A DNA stretch of 64,000 nt, from contig NC_084894.1 in NCBI RefSeq assembly GCF_958979055.1, forward strand, positions 28,653,616-28,717,615, read 5' to 3'. The notes under the pieces were generated by a model. It was given only the letters and a program-made list of their open reading frames with translations, was not told where the DNA came from and made no database searches. The stretch is from Alnus glutinosa. Taxonomy: Eukaryota; Streptophyta; Magnoliopsida; Fagales; Betulaceae. Numbering within the stretch: the stretch's first letter is position 1; each line of letters starts with the position of its first letter. Shown piece after piece: positions 53,140 through 64,000 of this stretch. The translations under genes and the position numbers were made by a program.

Positions 53140-53234
53140 AACATCATGTTATCCATTCCCTAATAATTCCCACATATCAATTTCAATCTAATATATCACA
53201 ACTCAATCACAAATAATTTTTATCAACAATTCCA
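51706..53234 (-). repeat. 5' LTR (right), truncated
   Basis: Starts TGTGACGACC and follows the left LTR with scattered differences to a point matching 45683, then stops at unrelated sequence. About 1.2 kb (the U3 end with the promoter) is missing. It contains the 84-bp direct repeat (51937-52098), about four tandem units (52562-52860) and a (TA)n run at about 53092-53137. Confidence 0.85.
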
Positions 53235-54037
53235 TATTAATTTATTTTTTATTAAGAGTGACACGTGTCATCTATTAGTACTGACGTGGCACAGTGACGA
53301 AATCCGTCTAATGTTTTGACTGCATGACCTAAATTGTTATTTTAGCTAACCCCGATGATCTCTAAATTATTTTTTATACAGTAAGGAACGATTTTTAATT
53401 TTGACCAACATAATAACTGATTTTGCATTTGTAACCATTTAAGAAAAATTAATTTTTTTCAAGTATACTTTGTCCATATTTCTATTCTCTTGGTATTCTT
53501 TTGCCAATTGATGTTACTTGGCAAAGCTGGGTTTATGTTTCATTATATTGTCAACTATTTGTTCACACACAAACACAAACGTTTGTTACATTTCTATATA
53601 CGTCTTACAGTTTTTGAGTGTTTTGGGAAGAAGAAATTATTCTTTGGGTTGTTGAATGTTTTAGTGGAGATTAGTGCAGCATTAGGGCAGTTTTGGTGGA
53701 CGACTAATATGGCATTTCCTGTACTATGTAATGTGTATGTTTTATTCGTACTTATTTTCTCTCCTTTTCTATAATCAAAATTCTCTTAAGATATAGAGCA
53801 TTATTTGCTTCTTAATATTGACTATCATCATCTTTCTTTGTTGTGGCTCCATTTTAGTTCTTACAACATAATAAATGAACGCCAAGAAAAAACAACAAAG
53901 CATAAAAGACGAACAGCTTGCTTAGTCATTCGAAGAAATTCAAATGAATGGAAGAAATAACAAAATACTACGTAATTCAACTCTTAAGATCATTGGAATA
54001 TTACAGTACTTTTGATAAATCAAAGTACAATTGATAG

Positions 54038-54073
<36 letters not shown>

Positions 54074-54099
54074 TAATAATAGTTAGATAAGTATATCAT
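53235..54099. other. No gene identified
   Basis: AT-rich sequence after the LTR break, with a long T-run at about 54042-54072 that precedes the first unit of the acidic array. The open frame at 53490-53774 has no recognisable domain. Confidence 0.5.
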
Positions 54100-54262
54100 A
54101 TATTATCATTGTACTCTCTATATAAAAATTAATTTTTTGGACAAACTCAAACTTTATTAACAAAGTAAGAAATAAAAAGTCGAACGAATGTTACATTAGT
54201 TCAAGATGTATTAACAAATGAGAACATGAGCTCCAATTTATTAACAAAGTAAGATACTCAAT

Positions 54263-55012
54263 CTACTCATCATCATCATCATCAAAATTCGATATTCTTT
54301 TCATTGAAATTTGATCTACTATGGGTAGAGTCCTTGGAGCTTCTTGTTGATTCGGTTGGCCAGGCTCTTCGCCTCCAACATCATTTTCATCTCCGCCAAT
54401 ATCTTCAACTCCGGCTCCACCCTCATCTTCATCCATCACGTCTTCATCATTTTCATCCTTGACGTCTTCATCATCTTCATCCTCGACGTCTTCATCATAT
54501 TCTACGTTCAATGCGTTCATGGCCTCGAGGTATTTATTATAGTTGTCGTAATGAAGAGGAATTTCTGGTTCATAATAATAATAATAATCATCATCATCAT
54601 CATTTCGAGGCTCGTCCCAAGGCAGCAAATCATCTCGTTCAAGAAACTCATATGGGTGAATTAAAAACCCAAAACTCGGCACATAATAATCCCATTCGCC
54701 AATTTCATCTCCTCCATTTTCGTTTTCGGCATCACCTCCGACCATAGCATCTCCTTCATTTTTGTCTCCCACAACTTTTCCTCCATTTTCGTTTCACATA
54801 CCTCATACTTCATTTTCATTTATTTCGTTTCCTACTGCTTCCCCTTCATTTTCAATTATTTTGTTTTCTATAGCTTCTCCTCCATTTTTGTTTATTCCAT
54901 TTTCCACAGCTTCTCCTTCATTTTCATTTCCCATACCTCCTACTTCATTCTCATTTATTTCATTTCCTACAGCTTTCCCTCCATTTTCGTTTAGGGCACC
55001 TCCTCCAACCAT
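54263..55012 (-). pseudogene. Acidic repeat gene, array unit 1 (two internal stops)
   Basis: Same architecture as 22103-22822. The start MVGGGALNENGG is at 55012, followed by GNEINENE repeats. Two nearby stop codons then replace the GGA and CCA codons of the intact gene (54797-54805). After them the frame is open again to the end (SNFDDDDDE, 54263). The module has PWDEPRND, a Tyr run after the Asp run, and an extra DEDDEDVKDEN segment. The promoter has the TATA box (55125-55132), but the G-box is CACATG and the TGACGTCA pair is degraded. The same two stops are in unit 4, so they predate the duplication. Confidence 0.7.
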
Positions 55013-55882
55013 AGCTCTTGCTCTTCAACTTTCTCCTCAACTTTCATTTTTTCTTGCTCTCAAGTTTCTCTTCCACTTCGTTTCTCCTCCACTTTATTTT
55101 CGAATGCATGCAGACTATGCAGTATTTATAGAGGTTTGCTGGAGCGAATTGTGAAATCTTTATAAGCGTGACATCAGTCAACTGGCGTCACCGTGACTCC
55201 GCGTCATCTAATTTACACGCTGGCGGTCCACATGAATTCCATTTAGCGAATGATAGGACAACACGTTCCTTCGCGTCAACCAGTCCCATCGAAAAACTAA
55301 TCCCGGAATAATATGACAATAGTGTTTCCGGCGAGAGAAACGCTTTTTTTTTTTTTTACTTGGGAGAAGTATGCTAGATTAATAATTAGTTCTTTGCATT
55401 TTTTATGGGTAGTTTGACTGGGATATGCATGTTAGCTTTCTAACTAGGCTTAATGTGATTCTGCCACTAGTTTTCACTACCGCATGCAAGCCAAATCCTA
55501 ATAAATGAATGACAAGGAAAAACAACAAAACATAATAGATGAACAACTTGCTTAACCGTTCAAATAAATTTAAATGAACAGAAAAAATAACAAAATATTA
55601 TGTATTCAACTCTTAAGATTATTGAAATATTATGGTTGGGATAAATCTAAGTTTTATTGACAGAGCTTTTTTTTTTTGTTAATAATAATCAGATGAGTTT
55701 ATCATATATCATCACTGTACTCTTTATATAAAAATTAATTTTTTTGGACAAACTTGAACTTTATTAACAAAGTAAGAAATACAAAGTCAAACAAATATTA
55801 CATTAGTTCAATATGTATTAACAGATGAGAATATGAGCTCCAATTTATTAACAAAGTAAAATACTCAATTTACTCATCATCA

Positions 55883-56164
55883 TCATAAGAATTCGGTATT
55901 TTTTTTTATCGGAATTTGATCTTCTATGAGTGGATTCCTTGGAGCTTCTTGCTGATCAGGTTGGTCAGGCTCTATGCCTCCGGCATCATTTTCATCCTTG
56001 CCAATATCTTTAACTCCTGCTCCGCCTTCATTTTCATAGCTGATCTCTTCATCAACATCAATTTCATTACTGCCAATATCTTCAACTTCAGCTCCACCCT
56101 CATTTTCATCCATCACGTCTTCATCATCTTCATCTTCGACATCTTCATCATATTCAACGTTCAT
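55883..56164 (-). pseudogene. Acidic repeat gene, array unit 2 (C-terminal part only)
   Basis: Starts within the module at MNVEYDEDVEDEDDEDVMDE and continues with two GGAGV/GGAEV-type repeats and QQEAPRNPLIEDQI, then a stop. The N-terminal half and promoter are absent; upstream is spacer sequence. It has an extra internal repeat (DIGSNEIDVDEE) not seen in units 1 and 4. Confidence 0.65.
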
Positions 56165-56845
56165 ATTGTCAACGTATTCGTTATAGTTGTCATATATTTA
56201 TATCATTTCTCATTTTATTGATATCTCAATTTTAACAAGTTCTTGTTGAGATCTCAGTGGAGGCGTAGATCAATCACTTTACAAATTTTCTTATAAAATA
56301 TTTATATCATTTTTCATTTTTTTGAGTTGAGATCTTAGTGGAGGCGTAGTATAATTACTTAAAAAATTTTCTTATAAAATAATTTTTTTAAAAACCAATT
56401 ACAGGGGCCACAACCCCTGCTGGCCTTAACGTAACTCTACGATTAGTTTTCACTGCTGCATGCAAGCGAGATCCTAATAAATAAATGCCAAGGAAAAGCA
56501 ACAAAGCATAATAGATGAAAAACTTTCTTAACCGTTTAAAGAAATTTAAATGACCAGAAAAAATAACAAAATAATACGTATCCAACTCTTAAGATCATTG
56601 AAATACTACGGTTTGGATAAATCTAAGTACTATTGATAGAGTTTTTTTTTTTTGGTAATAATAATCAGATAAGTCTATCATATATTATCACTGTACTCTC
56701 AGTATAAAAATTATTATTTTTGGACAAATTCAAACTTTATTAACAAAGTAAAAAGTATAAATTCGAACAAATGTTACATTAGTTTAAGATATATTAACAG
56801 AGGAGAACACGAGCTCCAATTTATTAACAAAGTAAGATACCCAAT

Positions 56846-57096
56846 CTACTCATCATCATCATCAGAATTCGATATTCTTTTCATTAGAATTTGATCTTCT
56901 TTGGATGGAGAGTCCTTGGACCTTTTTGCTGATCGAGTTTGCCAAGCTCTTTGCCACAGGCATCATTTTCCTCTCTGCCAATATATTTAACTCCTGCTTC
57001 GCCCTTATTTTCATATCCGATGTCTTCATCAACATCATTTTCATTTATTTCGTTTCCCACACCTTCTGCTTCATTTTCGTTAATTTCATTTCCCAT
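56846..57096 (-). pseudogene. Acidic repeat gene, array unit 3 (short)
   Basis: Encodes MGNEINENEAEGVGNEINEN, then DIGYENKGEAGVKYIGREEND and a QQKGPRT-like end, with a stop before the usual Asp tail. The aromatic module is missing. The bases just upstream resemble the end of a promoter (TTATAAGCGTGACG) without a TATA box. Confidence 0.6.
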
Positions 57097-57844
57097 ACCC
57101 TCTACTTCGTTGCTCCTCAGAATTTGTGAAATCTTATAAGCGTGACGTTAGTCAACTGACATAATGTTATCGTAAAAAATGATATATTTATATCATTTCC
57201 CGTTTTATTAATATCTCAATTTTCACAAGTTCTTATTGAGATCTCAATGGAGGCGTAGATCAATTACTTTACAAATTTTCTTATAAAATATTTATATCAT
57301 TTCTCATTTTTTTGAATTGAGATCTTAGTAAAGGCGTAGATCAATTACTTAACAAATTTTTTTATAAAATAATTTTTTTTAAACAAATTACAGGGGCCAC
57401 AACCCCTGTTAGCCTTAACGTAATTCTACCATTACTTTTTACTACTGCATGGAAGTGAGATCCTAATCAATTAATGCCAAGGAAAAACAACAAAGCATAA
57501 TAGATGAACAACTTTCTTAAACGTTCAAAAAAAATTTAAATGAACAGAAAAAACAACAAAATAATACTTATTCAACTCTTAAGATCATTGGAATACTACG
57601 GTTCGGATAAATCTAAATACTATTGACAGAGCTTTTTTTTTTTTTTTTTTTTGTTAATTATAATCAGATAAGTCTATCATATATTATCACTGTACTCTCT
57701 ATATAAAAATTAATTTTTTTGGACAAACTCAAACTTTATTAACAAAGTAAGAAATAAAAAGTCGAACAAATGTTACATTAGTTCAAGATGTATTAACAGA
57801 TGAGAACACGAGCTCCAATTTATTAACAAAGTAAGATACTCAAT

Positions 57845-58600
57845 CTACTCATCATCATCATCATCATCATCAAAATTCGATATTCTTTTCATTGAAATTT
57901 GATCTAGTATTGGTAGAGTCCTTGGAGCTTCTTGCTGATTTGGTTGGCCAGGCTTTTCGCCTCCAACATCATTTTCATCTCCGCCAATATCTTCAACTCC
58001 GGCTCCACCCTCATCTTCATCCATCACGTCTGCATCATTTTCATCCTTGACGTCTTCATCATCTTCATCCTCGACGTCTTCATCATATTCTACATTCAAT
58101 GCGTTCATGGCCTCGAGGTATTCATTATAGTTGTCGTAATGAAGAGGAATTTCTGGTTCATAATAATAATAATAATAATCATCATCATCATTTCGAGGCT
58201 CGTCCCAAGGCAGCAAATCATCCTGTTCAAGAAAGTCATATGGGTGAATTAAAAACCCAAAACTCGGCACATAATAATCTCATTCGCCAATTTCATCTCC
58301 TATATTTTCGTTTTCGGCATCACCTCCGACCATAGCATCTCCTTCATTTTTGTCTCCTACAACTTTTCCTCCATTTTCGTTTCACATACCTCATACTTCA
58401 TTTTCATTTATTTCGTTTCCTACCGCTTCCCCTTCATTTTCAATTATTTTGTTTTCTATAGCTTCTCCTCCATTTTCGTTTATTCCATTTCCCACAGCTT
58501 CTCCTTCATTTTCGTTTCCCATACCTCCTACTTCATTCTCATTTATTTCGTTTCCTACAGCTTTCCCTCCATTTTCGTTTAGGGCACCTCCTCCAACCAT
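57845..58600 (-). pseudogene. Acidic repeat gene, array unit 4 (partner of unit 1)
   Basis: Nearly identical to unit 1 in layout, with the same two stops after GNEINENEV, plus its own change near 58270 that ends the downstream frame early. C-terminal tail DDDDDDDE. Its promoter has an intact CACGTG (58817-58822), one intact TGACGTCA and one changed to TGGCGTCA, and the TATA box (58713-58720). Confidence 0.7.
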
Positions 58601-59475
58601 AGCTCTTGCTCTTCAACTTTCTCCTCAACTTTCATTTTTTCCTGCTCTCAAGTTTCTCTTCCACTTCATTTCTCCTCCACTTTATTTTCGAATGCATGCA
58701 GACTATGCAGTATTTATAGAGGTTTGCTGGAGCGAATTGTGAAATCTTTATAAGCGTGACGTCAGTCAACTGGCGTCACTGTGACTCCGCGTCATCTAAT
58801 TTACACGCTGGCGGTCCACGTGAATTCCATTCAGCGAATGATAGGACAACACGTTCCTTTGCGTCGACCACTCCCATCGGAAAACTAATCCCGGAATAAT
58901 ATGACAATAGTGTTTCCGGCGAGAGAAACACTTTTTTTTTTTACTTGGGAGAAGTATGTTAGATTAATAATTAGTTCTTTGCATTTTTTATGCGTAGTCT
59001 GGCTGGGATATGCATGTTAGCTTCCTAATTAGGCTTAATGTGATTTTGCCACTAGTTTTCACTACCGCATGCAAGCCAAATCCTAATAAATGAATGACAA
59101 GGAAAAACAACAAAACGTAATAGATGAACAACTTGCTTAACCGTTCAAATAAATTTAAATGAACAGAAAAAACAACAAAATAATACTTATTCAACTCTTA
59201 AGATCATTGGAATATTACGGTTCGGATAAATCTAAGTACTATTGATAAAGCTTTTTTTTTTTTTGTTAATAATAATCAGATAAGTCTATCATATATTATC
59301 ACTGTACTCTCAATATAAAAATTATTATTTTTTGACAAATTCGAACTTTATTAACAAAGTAAAAAGTATAAATTCGAACAAATATTACATTAGTTTAAGA
59401 TATATTAATAGAGGAGAACACGAGCTCCAATTTATTAACAAAGTAAGATACCCAATCTACTCATCATCATCATCA

Positions 59476-59720
59476 TCAGAATTTGATATTCTTTTCACTA
59501 GAATTTGATCTTCTTTGGATGGAGAGTTCTTGCACCTTCTTGCTGATCGAGTTCGCCAGGCTCCTTGCCACCGGCAACATTTTCCTCTTTGCCATTATAT
59601 TTAACTCCTGCTTCGCCCTTATTTTCATATCCGATGTCTTCATCAACATCATTTTCATTTTTTTTCGTTTCCTACACCTTTTGCTTCATTTTCGTTTATT
59701 TCATTTCCTATACCCTCTAC
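59476..59720 (-). pseudogene. Acidic repeat gene, array unit 5 (short, partner of unit 3)
   Basis: Same short architecture as unit 3, without the aromatic module. It does keep a TATA box (59773-59780) and part of the leader, which unit 3 has lost. The frame is broken. Confidence 0.6.
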
Positions 59721-60501
59721 TTCTTTGCTCCTCAATTTTCGTTTCTACATATTTATTTTCGAATGCATGCAGTATTTATAGAGGTTTCCTGAAGCAAATT
59801 TGTGAAATCTTATAAGCGTGACGTTAGTCAACTGACATAATGTTATCGTAAAAAATGATATATTTTATCATTTCTCGTTTTATTGATATCTCAATTTTGA
59901 CATGTTCTTGTTGAGATCTCAGTGGAGGCGTATATCAATTACTTTACAAATTTTCTTATAAAATAATTTGTTTTAAATTCTCATTTTTTTTGAGTTGAGA
60001 TCTTAGTAGAAGCGTAGATCAATTACTTAACAAATTTTCTTATAAAATATATATTTTTTAAAACCAATTACAGGGGCCTCAACCACTGCTGGCCTTAACG
60101 TAACTCTACTATTAGTTTTCACTACTGCATGCAAGCGAGATCCTAATCAATGAATGCCAAAGAAAAACAACAAAGCATAATAGATGAACAACTTTCTTAA
60201 CCGTTCAATGAAATTTAAATGAACAGAAAAAATAACAAAATAATGCGTATTCAACTCTTAAGATCATTGGAATACAACAAAGAATAATAGATGAACAACT
60301 TGCTTAGCCGTTCAATTAAATTTAAATGAAAAGAAAAAATAACAAAATACTATGTATTCTCAATGGAATACTATGGTTCGGATAAATCTAAGTACCATTC
60401 ATAGTAAGAAATACAAAATTGAACAAATGTTACATTAGTTCAATATGTAATAACATAGGAGAACACGAGCTCCAATTTATTAACAAAGTAAGATACTTAA
60501 T

Positions 60502-62840
60502 TTACTCATCATCATCTTTATCCCCGACGTCTTCATCATATTCAACGTTCATTTCGACATCTTCATTATAGTTGATGTAATTAATGATGTATTCATTATA
60601 CTCCGGTCCATAATCATTACCATTGTTCAAACTCTCGTCCCAAGGCGCCCATTGCCCAATATCATATGGGTAATTTAACCAATAATTCGGGTAATACTAA
60701 TACGACACTTCCTCAGGCTCTTCAAATACGACGTCTTTATCATCTTCATCCCCTACGTCTTCATCATCTTCATCTTCATCTTCGAAGTTTTCATCATCTT
60801 GAGCGTTCATGTCAACGTCTTCATCATTTTCAAGGTTCATGTCGACGTTTTCATTATAGTTGATGCAATTAATGAGGTATTCATTATCTTTTGGTACACA
60901 ATCATCGCCATCATTCCAAGGCTCATCCCAGGTGCCCAATGCCCAATATTATCTCGGTTAAATAACCAATAATTTGGGTAATACCAATACGGCACTTCCT
61001 TAGGCTCTTTATCCACGACGTCTTCATCATTTTTATCCCTTACGTCTTCATCCCCGACGTCTTCATCATTTTCAACGTTCATTTCAATGTTTTCATCATA
61101 TTCAACGTTCATGTCGACGTCTTCGTTGTAGTTGATGTAATTTATAAGGTATTCATTATCTTCTGGTCCATAATCATCACCATCGTTCCAAGGTTCGTCC
61201 CAAGGCCCAATATCATCTTGGTAACATAACCAATAATTCGGGTAATACCAATACGACACTCCTTCAGGCTCCTCATCCACAACGTCTTCATCATCTACAT
61301 CCCTGACGTCATCTTTATTAGCTTTATTGCCGACGTCTTCATCATATTCAACGTTGTTGTCGACGTCTTCGTCATAGTTGATGTAATGATGTATTCATTA
61401 TCTTTTGGTCCATAATCATCACCATCGTTCCAAGGTTCATCCCAAGGCGCACAAGTCACAATATCATATGATTAATATAACCAATTCGGGTAATACCAAT
61501 ACAACACTTCCTCAGGCTCTTCATATACAACGTCTTCATCATCTTCATTCCTGACGTTTTCATCATCTTCAACATTCATGTTGATGTTTTCGTTATAGTT
61601 GATGTAATTAATGAAGTATTCATTATCTTCCGGTCCATAATCATTACCATCGTTCCAAGGCTTGTCCCAATGCGCTCAAGGCCCAATATTATCTAGGAAT
61701 ATAACCAATAATTTGGGTAATACCAATATGACACTTCCTCAGGCTCTTCATCCATGACGTTTTCATCATCTTCATTCTCGGCTTCATCATCATCTTCATC
61801 CACTACGTCTTCATCATCTTCAACGTTCATGTTGACGTATTCATCATATTCAACGTTCATGTAGACGTCTTCATTATAGTTGATGTAATTAATAATGTAT
61901 TCATTATCTTCCGGTCCATAATAATTACCATCGTCCCAAGGCGCCCAAGGCCTAACATCATCTGGGTAATATAACTAATAATTCTGGGTAATACTAATAC
62001 GGCATTTCCTCAAGCTCTTCATATACGACGTCTTCATCATTTTCATCCCCTACGTCTTCATCATTTTCATCCCTGACGTTTTCATCATCTTTAGTGTTCA
62101 TGTTGACGTCTTCATCATATTCAACGTTCATGTCGACATCTTCATTATAGTTGATGTAATTAATGACTTATTTATTATCTTCCAGTCCATAATCACCACC
62201 ATCGTTCCAAGGCTCGCCCCAAGGCGCCTTAGGCCCAATATGATATGGGTGATATAACCAAAAATTCGGATAATACCAATACGGTATTTCCCCAGGCTCC
62301 TCATCCACAACATCTTCATCATCTTTATCTCCGATGTTGTCTTCATTATATTCATCCCCGACGCCTTCATCATATTCAACGTTCATATTGACGTTTCGTT
62401 ATAGTTCATGTAATTAATGACTTATTCATTATCTTCCGGTCCATAATCATAACTATCATTCCAAGGCTCGTCCCAAGGTGCCTAAGACCCAATATGATAT
62501 GGGTAATATAACCAATAATTCGGGTAATATTACGACACTTCCTTAGGCTCTTCCAAATTCCTGTCAATACCTTCAACTTTGGCTCCATCCTCATCTCATC
62601 CATTTTTGTTTTTGGCGTCGCCTCCAACCATAGCTTCTTTTTCATTTTCATTTCCCATAGCTTCTCCTCTATTTTTGTTTCTGTCGTCACCTTCGACCAT
62701 TGCTTCACCTTCATTTTTGTTTCCCATAGCTTCTCCTCCATTTTCGTTTCCAATACCTTATCCTTCATTTTCCTTTCTTTCGTTTCCCACAGCTTCTCTT
62801 CCATTTTCGTTCCCCATAGCTTCTCCTCCATTTTCGTTTC
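60502..62840 (-). pseudogene. Acidic repeat gene, array unit 6, with eight aromatic modules
   Basis: The N-terminal part (about 62580-62840) has GNENGGEAM repeats. Then about eight imperfect modules of 225-290 bp follow. The module consensus has EEPEEVSYWYYPNYWL, a DIG, PWDEPWNDGDDYGPEDNEY, LINYINYNEDVDMNVEYDED and then acidic residues. It ends in DDDE and a TAA at 60502-60504, as in other copies. Module markers (a TTCATTATCTTCCGGTCC-like word) lie near 60591, 60879, 61151, 61393, 61618, 61899, 62170 and 62424. Several stops and frameshifts break it, for example a TAG for Trp in the last module and three stops in the N-terminal frame. In the N-terminal part another frame stays open (MEEKLWETK repeats, 62406-62873). 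I do not recognise the module. Confidence 0.6.
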
Positions 62841-62931
62841 AGGCGCCTCCTGCAACCATAGCTTCTCATCCACTTTGTTTGCTGCTCATCAACTTCTATT
62901 TCATGCAGATTTAGTTTTTCGAATGCACGCA

Positions 62932-63020
62932 GTATTTATAGAGGTATCCGATGGAGCGAATTCGTGAAGCGTTATAAGCATGACGTCAGTCTGACTCCCC
63001 TATCTGATGTCATTGTGACT
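62932..63020 (-). promoter_or_regulatory. Promoter remnant of unit 6
   Basis: TATAAATA (62934-62941) and one intact TGACGTCA (about 62981-62988) are kept. The second site reads TGATGTCA, and no G-box is seen. Confidence 0.55.
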
Positions 63021-63829
63021 CCGCAAGGACCACAAGGTAAAAGCTTATGAAATGAGTATTTGCTCCAATGAAGTGCTTTGCTTTCAGGCTGAATACGGAC
63101 AAATATGGGCTTGACCCAACTTATTTGATGGGCCTAATTTCACAAATGCATATTCCAACTGACGTAATGGACTAATGGGGCATGGCCAAGTTCTCGTTGG
63201 GGTGGGAGAGAGAGAGAAGGAACATGTAAAGAAGTGACAAGAAATTTATGAGACTAGTATGGTTGTTGGGTACGAGTAGCAATTTTGTGTTCTTTAGATA
63301 GATTTCCTTACTATATAAATATTTTAATTTATAAGGAAAATGAGTTTCTTACTTATATATTTTAGATTATAGATGTTTTGGTTGACAGGACACGGACACC
63401 ATCGTTCTAAGGCTCGTATAAAGGTGACTAATTATTAATCTGCTTCCTTTCATTCTGTAAGTATTCCCTTTCCATTAGAATACTCATACTGTAAACCAAA
63501 TAAGACCTACAAATAATGGTGGCCTAATTTGATAATTTTATTTGGAAAAGCTTTGATCTTTTAATCAAATATTTCAATTATTTTATACTCACAAATTATT
63601 TAGAACTACTTTCACATTTTGAGTTCCATCATAACACCTTTTTTTTTAAAAAAATAAAAAATAAAAAAAATACATAAGCAAGTCTCTCCTAGGCTTATTT
63701 TATTTAACTGCACAAAATTCACCAACTTCTCCCAAAAGAAAGCCCAAAAAAACACACAAATCGTTTAATCTACAATTAATACAGATTAAATAATAAATAA
63801 CACGCATAAGTTACAAGATGCACGTAATT
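63021..63829. other. Intergenic, no gene seen
   Basis: AT-rich sequence between the array and the last gene. It should include the 3' UTR of the gene at the right edge. Confidence 0.5.
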
Positions 63830-64000
63830 TTAAGAGATGGAGAACCTTCTCCTCCTAGGCTTACTAAGATCCACTGCCCCTTCGTCAATATTTGAAGTGT
63901 CCTTTGACCCGTGCCGGAAGGGGTTCAACTTGCTAAGTTTCTTCGACACCGACGAGAAGAACGTGGGCCTCTTGGAGGAAGGCTCACCCTTGGCTGGCGT
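63830..64000 (-). CDS. C-terminal end of an unidentified gene (possibly NPH3-type BTB/POZ)
   Basis: The minus strand encodes the last 56 residues and a TAA (63830-63832); the rest lies beyond the right edge. The codon composition is clearly less AT-rich than the flank, which supports real coding. The tail is basic and serine-rich: a PSSKRPTFFSSVSKKLSKLN stretch, FRHGSKDTSN, and the end KPRRRRFSIS. The RRRRFSIS end could be a phosphorylation site. Some plant NPH3-domain BTB proteins end in a similar way as far as I recall, but I cannot assign the family from this short piece. Confidence 0.6.
   Translation of the reverse strand, partial: TPAKGEPSSKRPTFFSSVSKKLSKLNPFRHGSKDTSNIDEGAVDLSKPRRRRFSIS

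Larger units (their letters stand above)
43985..53234 (-). mobile_element. Decayed Ty3 retrotransposon, chromovirus (Tekay/Del) type
   Basis: Minus-strand element of about 9.25 kb. Order in transcription sense: 5' LTR (truncated, right), tRNA-Met primer site, gag, protease, reverse transcriptase, RNase H, integrase, chromodomain, purine tract, 3' LTR (left). Integrase after RNase H marks the Ty3 order. The chromodomain-like tail and very long LTRs point to Tekay/Del. At least six in-frame stops and a frameshift make it inactive. The right LTR is cut near 53234, so target duplications cannot be checked. Confidence 0.92.
54100..60420. repeat. Tandem array of acidic-family units 1-5 with shared spacers
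   Basis: The recurring blocks are: a spacer with CTAATAAATGAATG and AACCGTTCAAATAAATTTAAATG words; a T-run; a conserved 3' flank with CTTTATTAACAAAGTAAG; the acidic coding part; and in full units the promoter. A second spacer type, with AGGGGCCACAACCCCT and GAGATCTCAGTGGAGGCGTA words, follows the short units at about 56170, 57150 and 59830. All units are on the minus strand. Confidence 0.85.

Noticed and set aside
60502-62600. A peptide-precursor reading of the eight-module unit as a firm call
   Set aside because: No signal peptide or maturation protease site is visible and the unit is frameshifted, so I kept it only as a speculative finding.

Overview
The window is plant nuclear DNA, most likely from a eudicot. 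Genes are split by GT-AG introns, intergenic DNA is AT-rich, and there are many plant-type repeats (hAT and Mutator-like MITEs, LINEs, a tRNA-derived SINE, a chromovirus-type Ty3 element). The recognisable proteins are plant housekeeping or receptor families. I cannot name the species.

Layout, left to right. 0.7-1.35 kb: first two coding exons of a class VI ubiquitin-conjugating enzyme (minus strand; the catalytic exons are not in the window). 2.56-5.84 kb: a complete LRR receptor-like pseudokinase of the At5g58300 type (minus strand), with a hAT element in its intron and a predicted 5'-UTR intron up to 8.05 kb. 8-19 kb: gene-poor DNA with a putative solo LTR, an isolated last exon of RPT3, and a LINE. 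19.6-20.6 kb: fragments of an RF298/RF4-like E3 ligase gene and of a Piezo channel gene. 20.23-23.62 kb: a near-perfect inverted repeat with arms of about 1.67 kb, each arm carrying one acidic repeat gene and one Piezo fragment. 23.6-28.0 kb: a second, truncated and frameshifted copy of the receptor-kinase block. 28-33 kb: nested transposons. 33.6-36.9 kb: an F-box/FBD gene (plus strand) with a LINE fragment in intron 1. 38.9-42.85 kb: a complete six-exon RPT3 gene (26S proteasome ATPase, minus strand). 43.98-53.23 kb: a decayed Ty3/Tekay-type retrotransposon with LTRs of about 2.9 kb. 54.1-63.0 kb: a tandem array of further acidic-family genes, ending in a member with eight repeated aromatic/acidic modules. 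63.83-64.0 kb: the C-terminal end of an unidentified gene.

Two themes stand out. First, a large segmental duplication covers the receptor kinase, the F-box flank and RPT3. One unit keeps the intact receptor kinase and only one exon of RPT3; the other keeps intact RPT3 and F-box genes but a broken receptor kinase. Because the two flanks align, several transposon insertions can be read against an empty site inside this same window. Second, an unrecognised acidic, Asn/Glu/Asp-rich gene family appears at least eight times: twice in the palindrome and six times in the array. The better-preserved copies share a promoter layout (G-box, paired TGACGTCA sites, TATA box) and a conserved 3' flank. Only one copy, at 22103-22822, has a fully open frame. 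This family is the best candidate here for something undescribed, but coding function is unproven.
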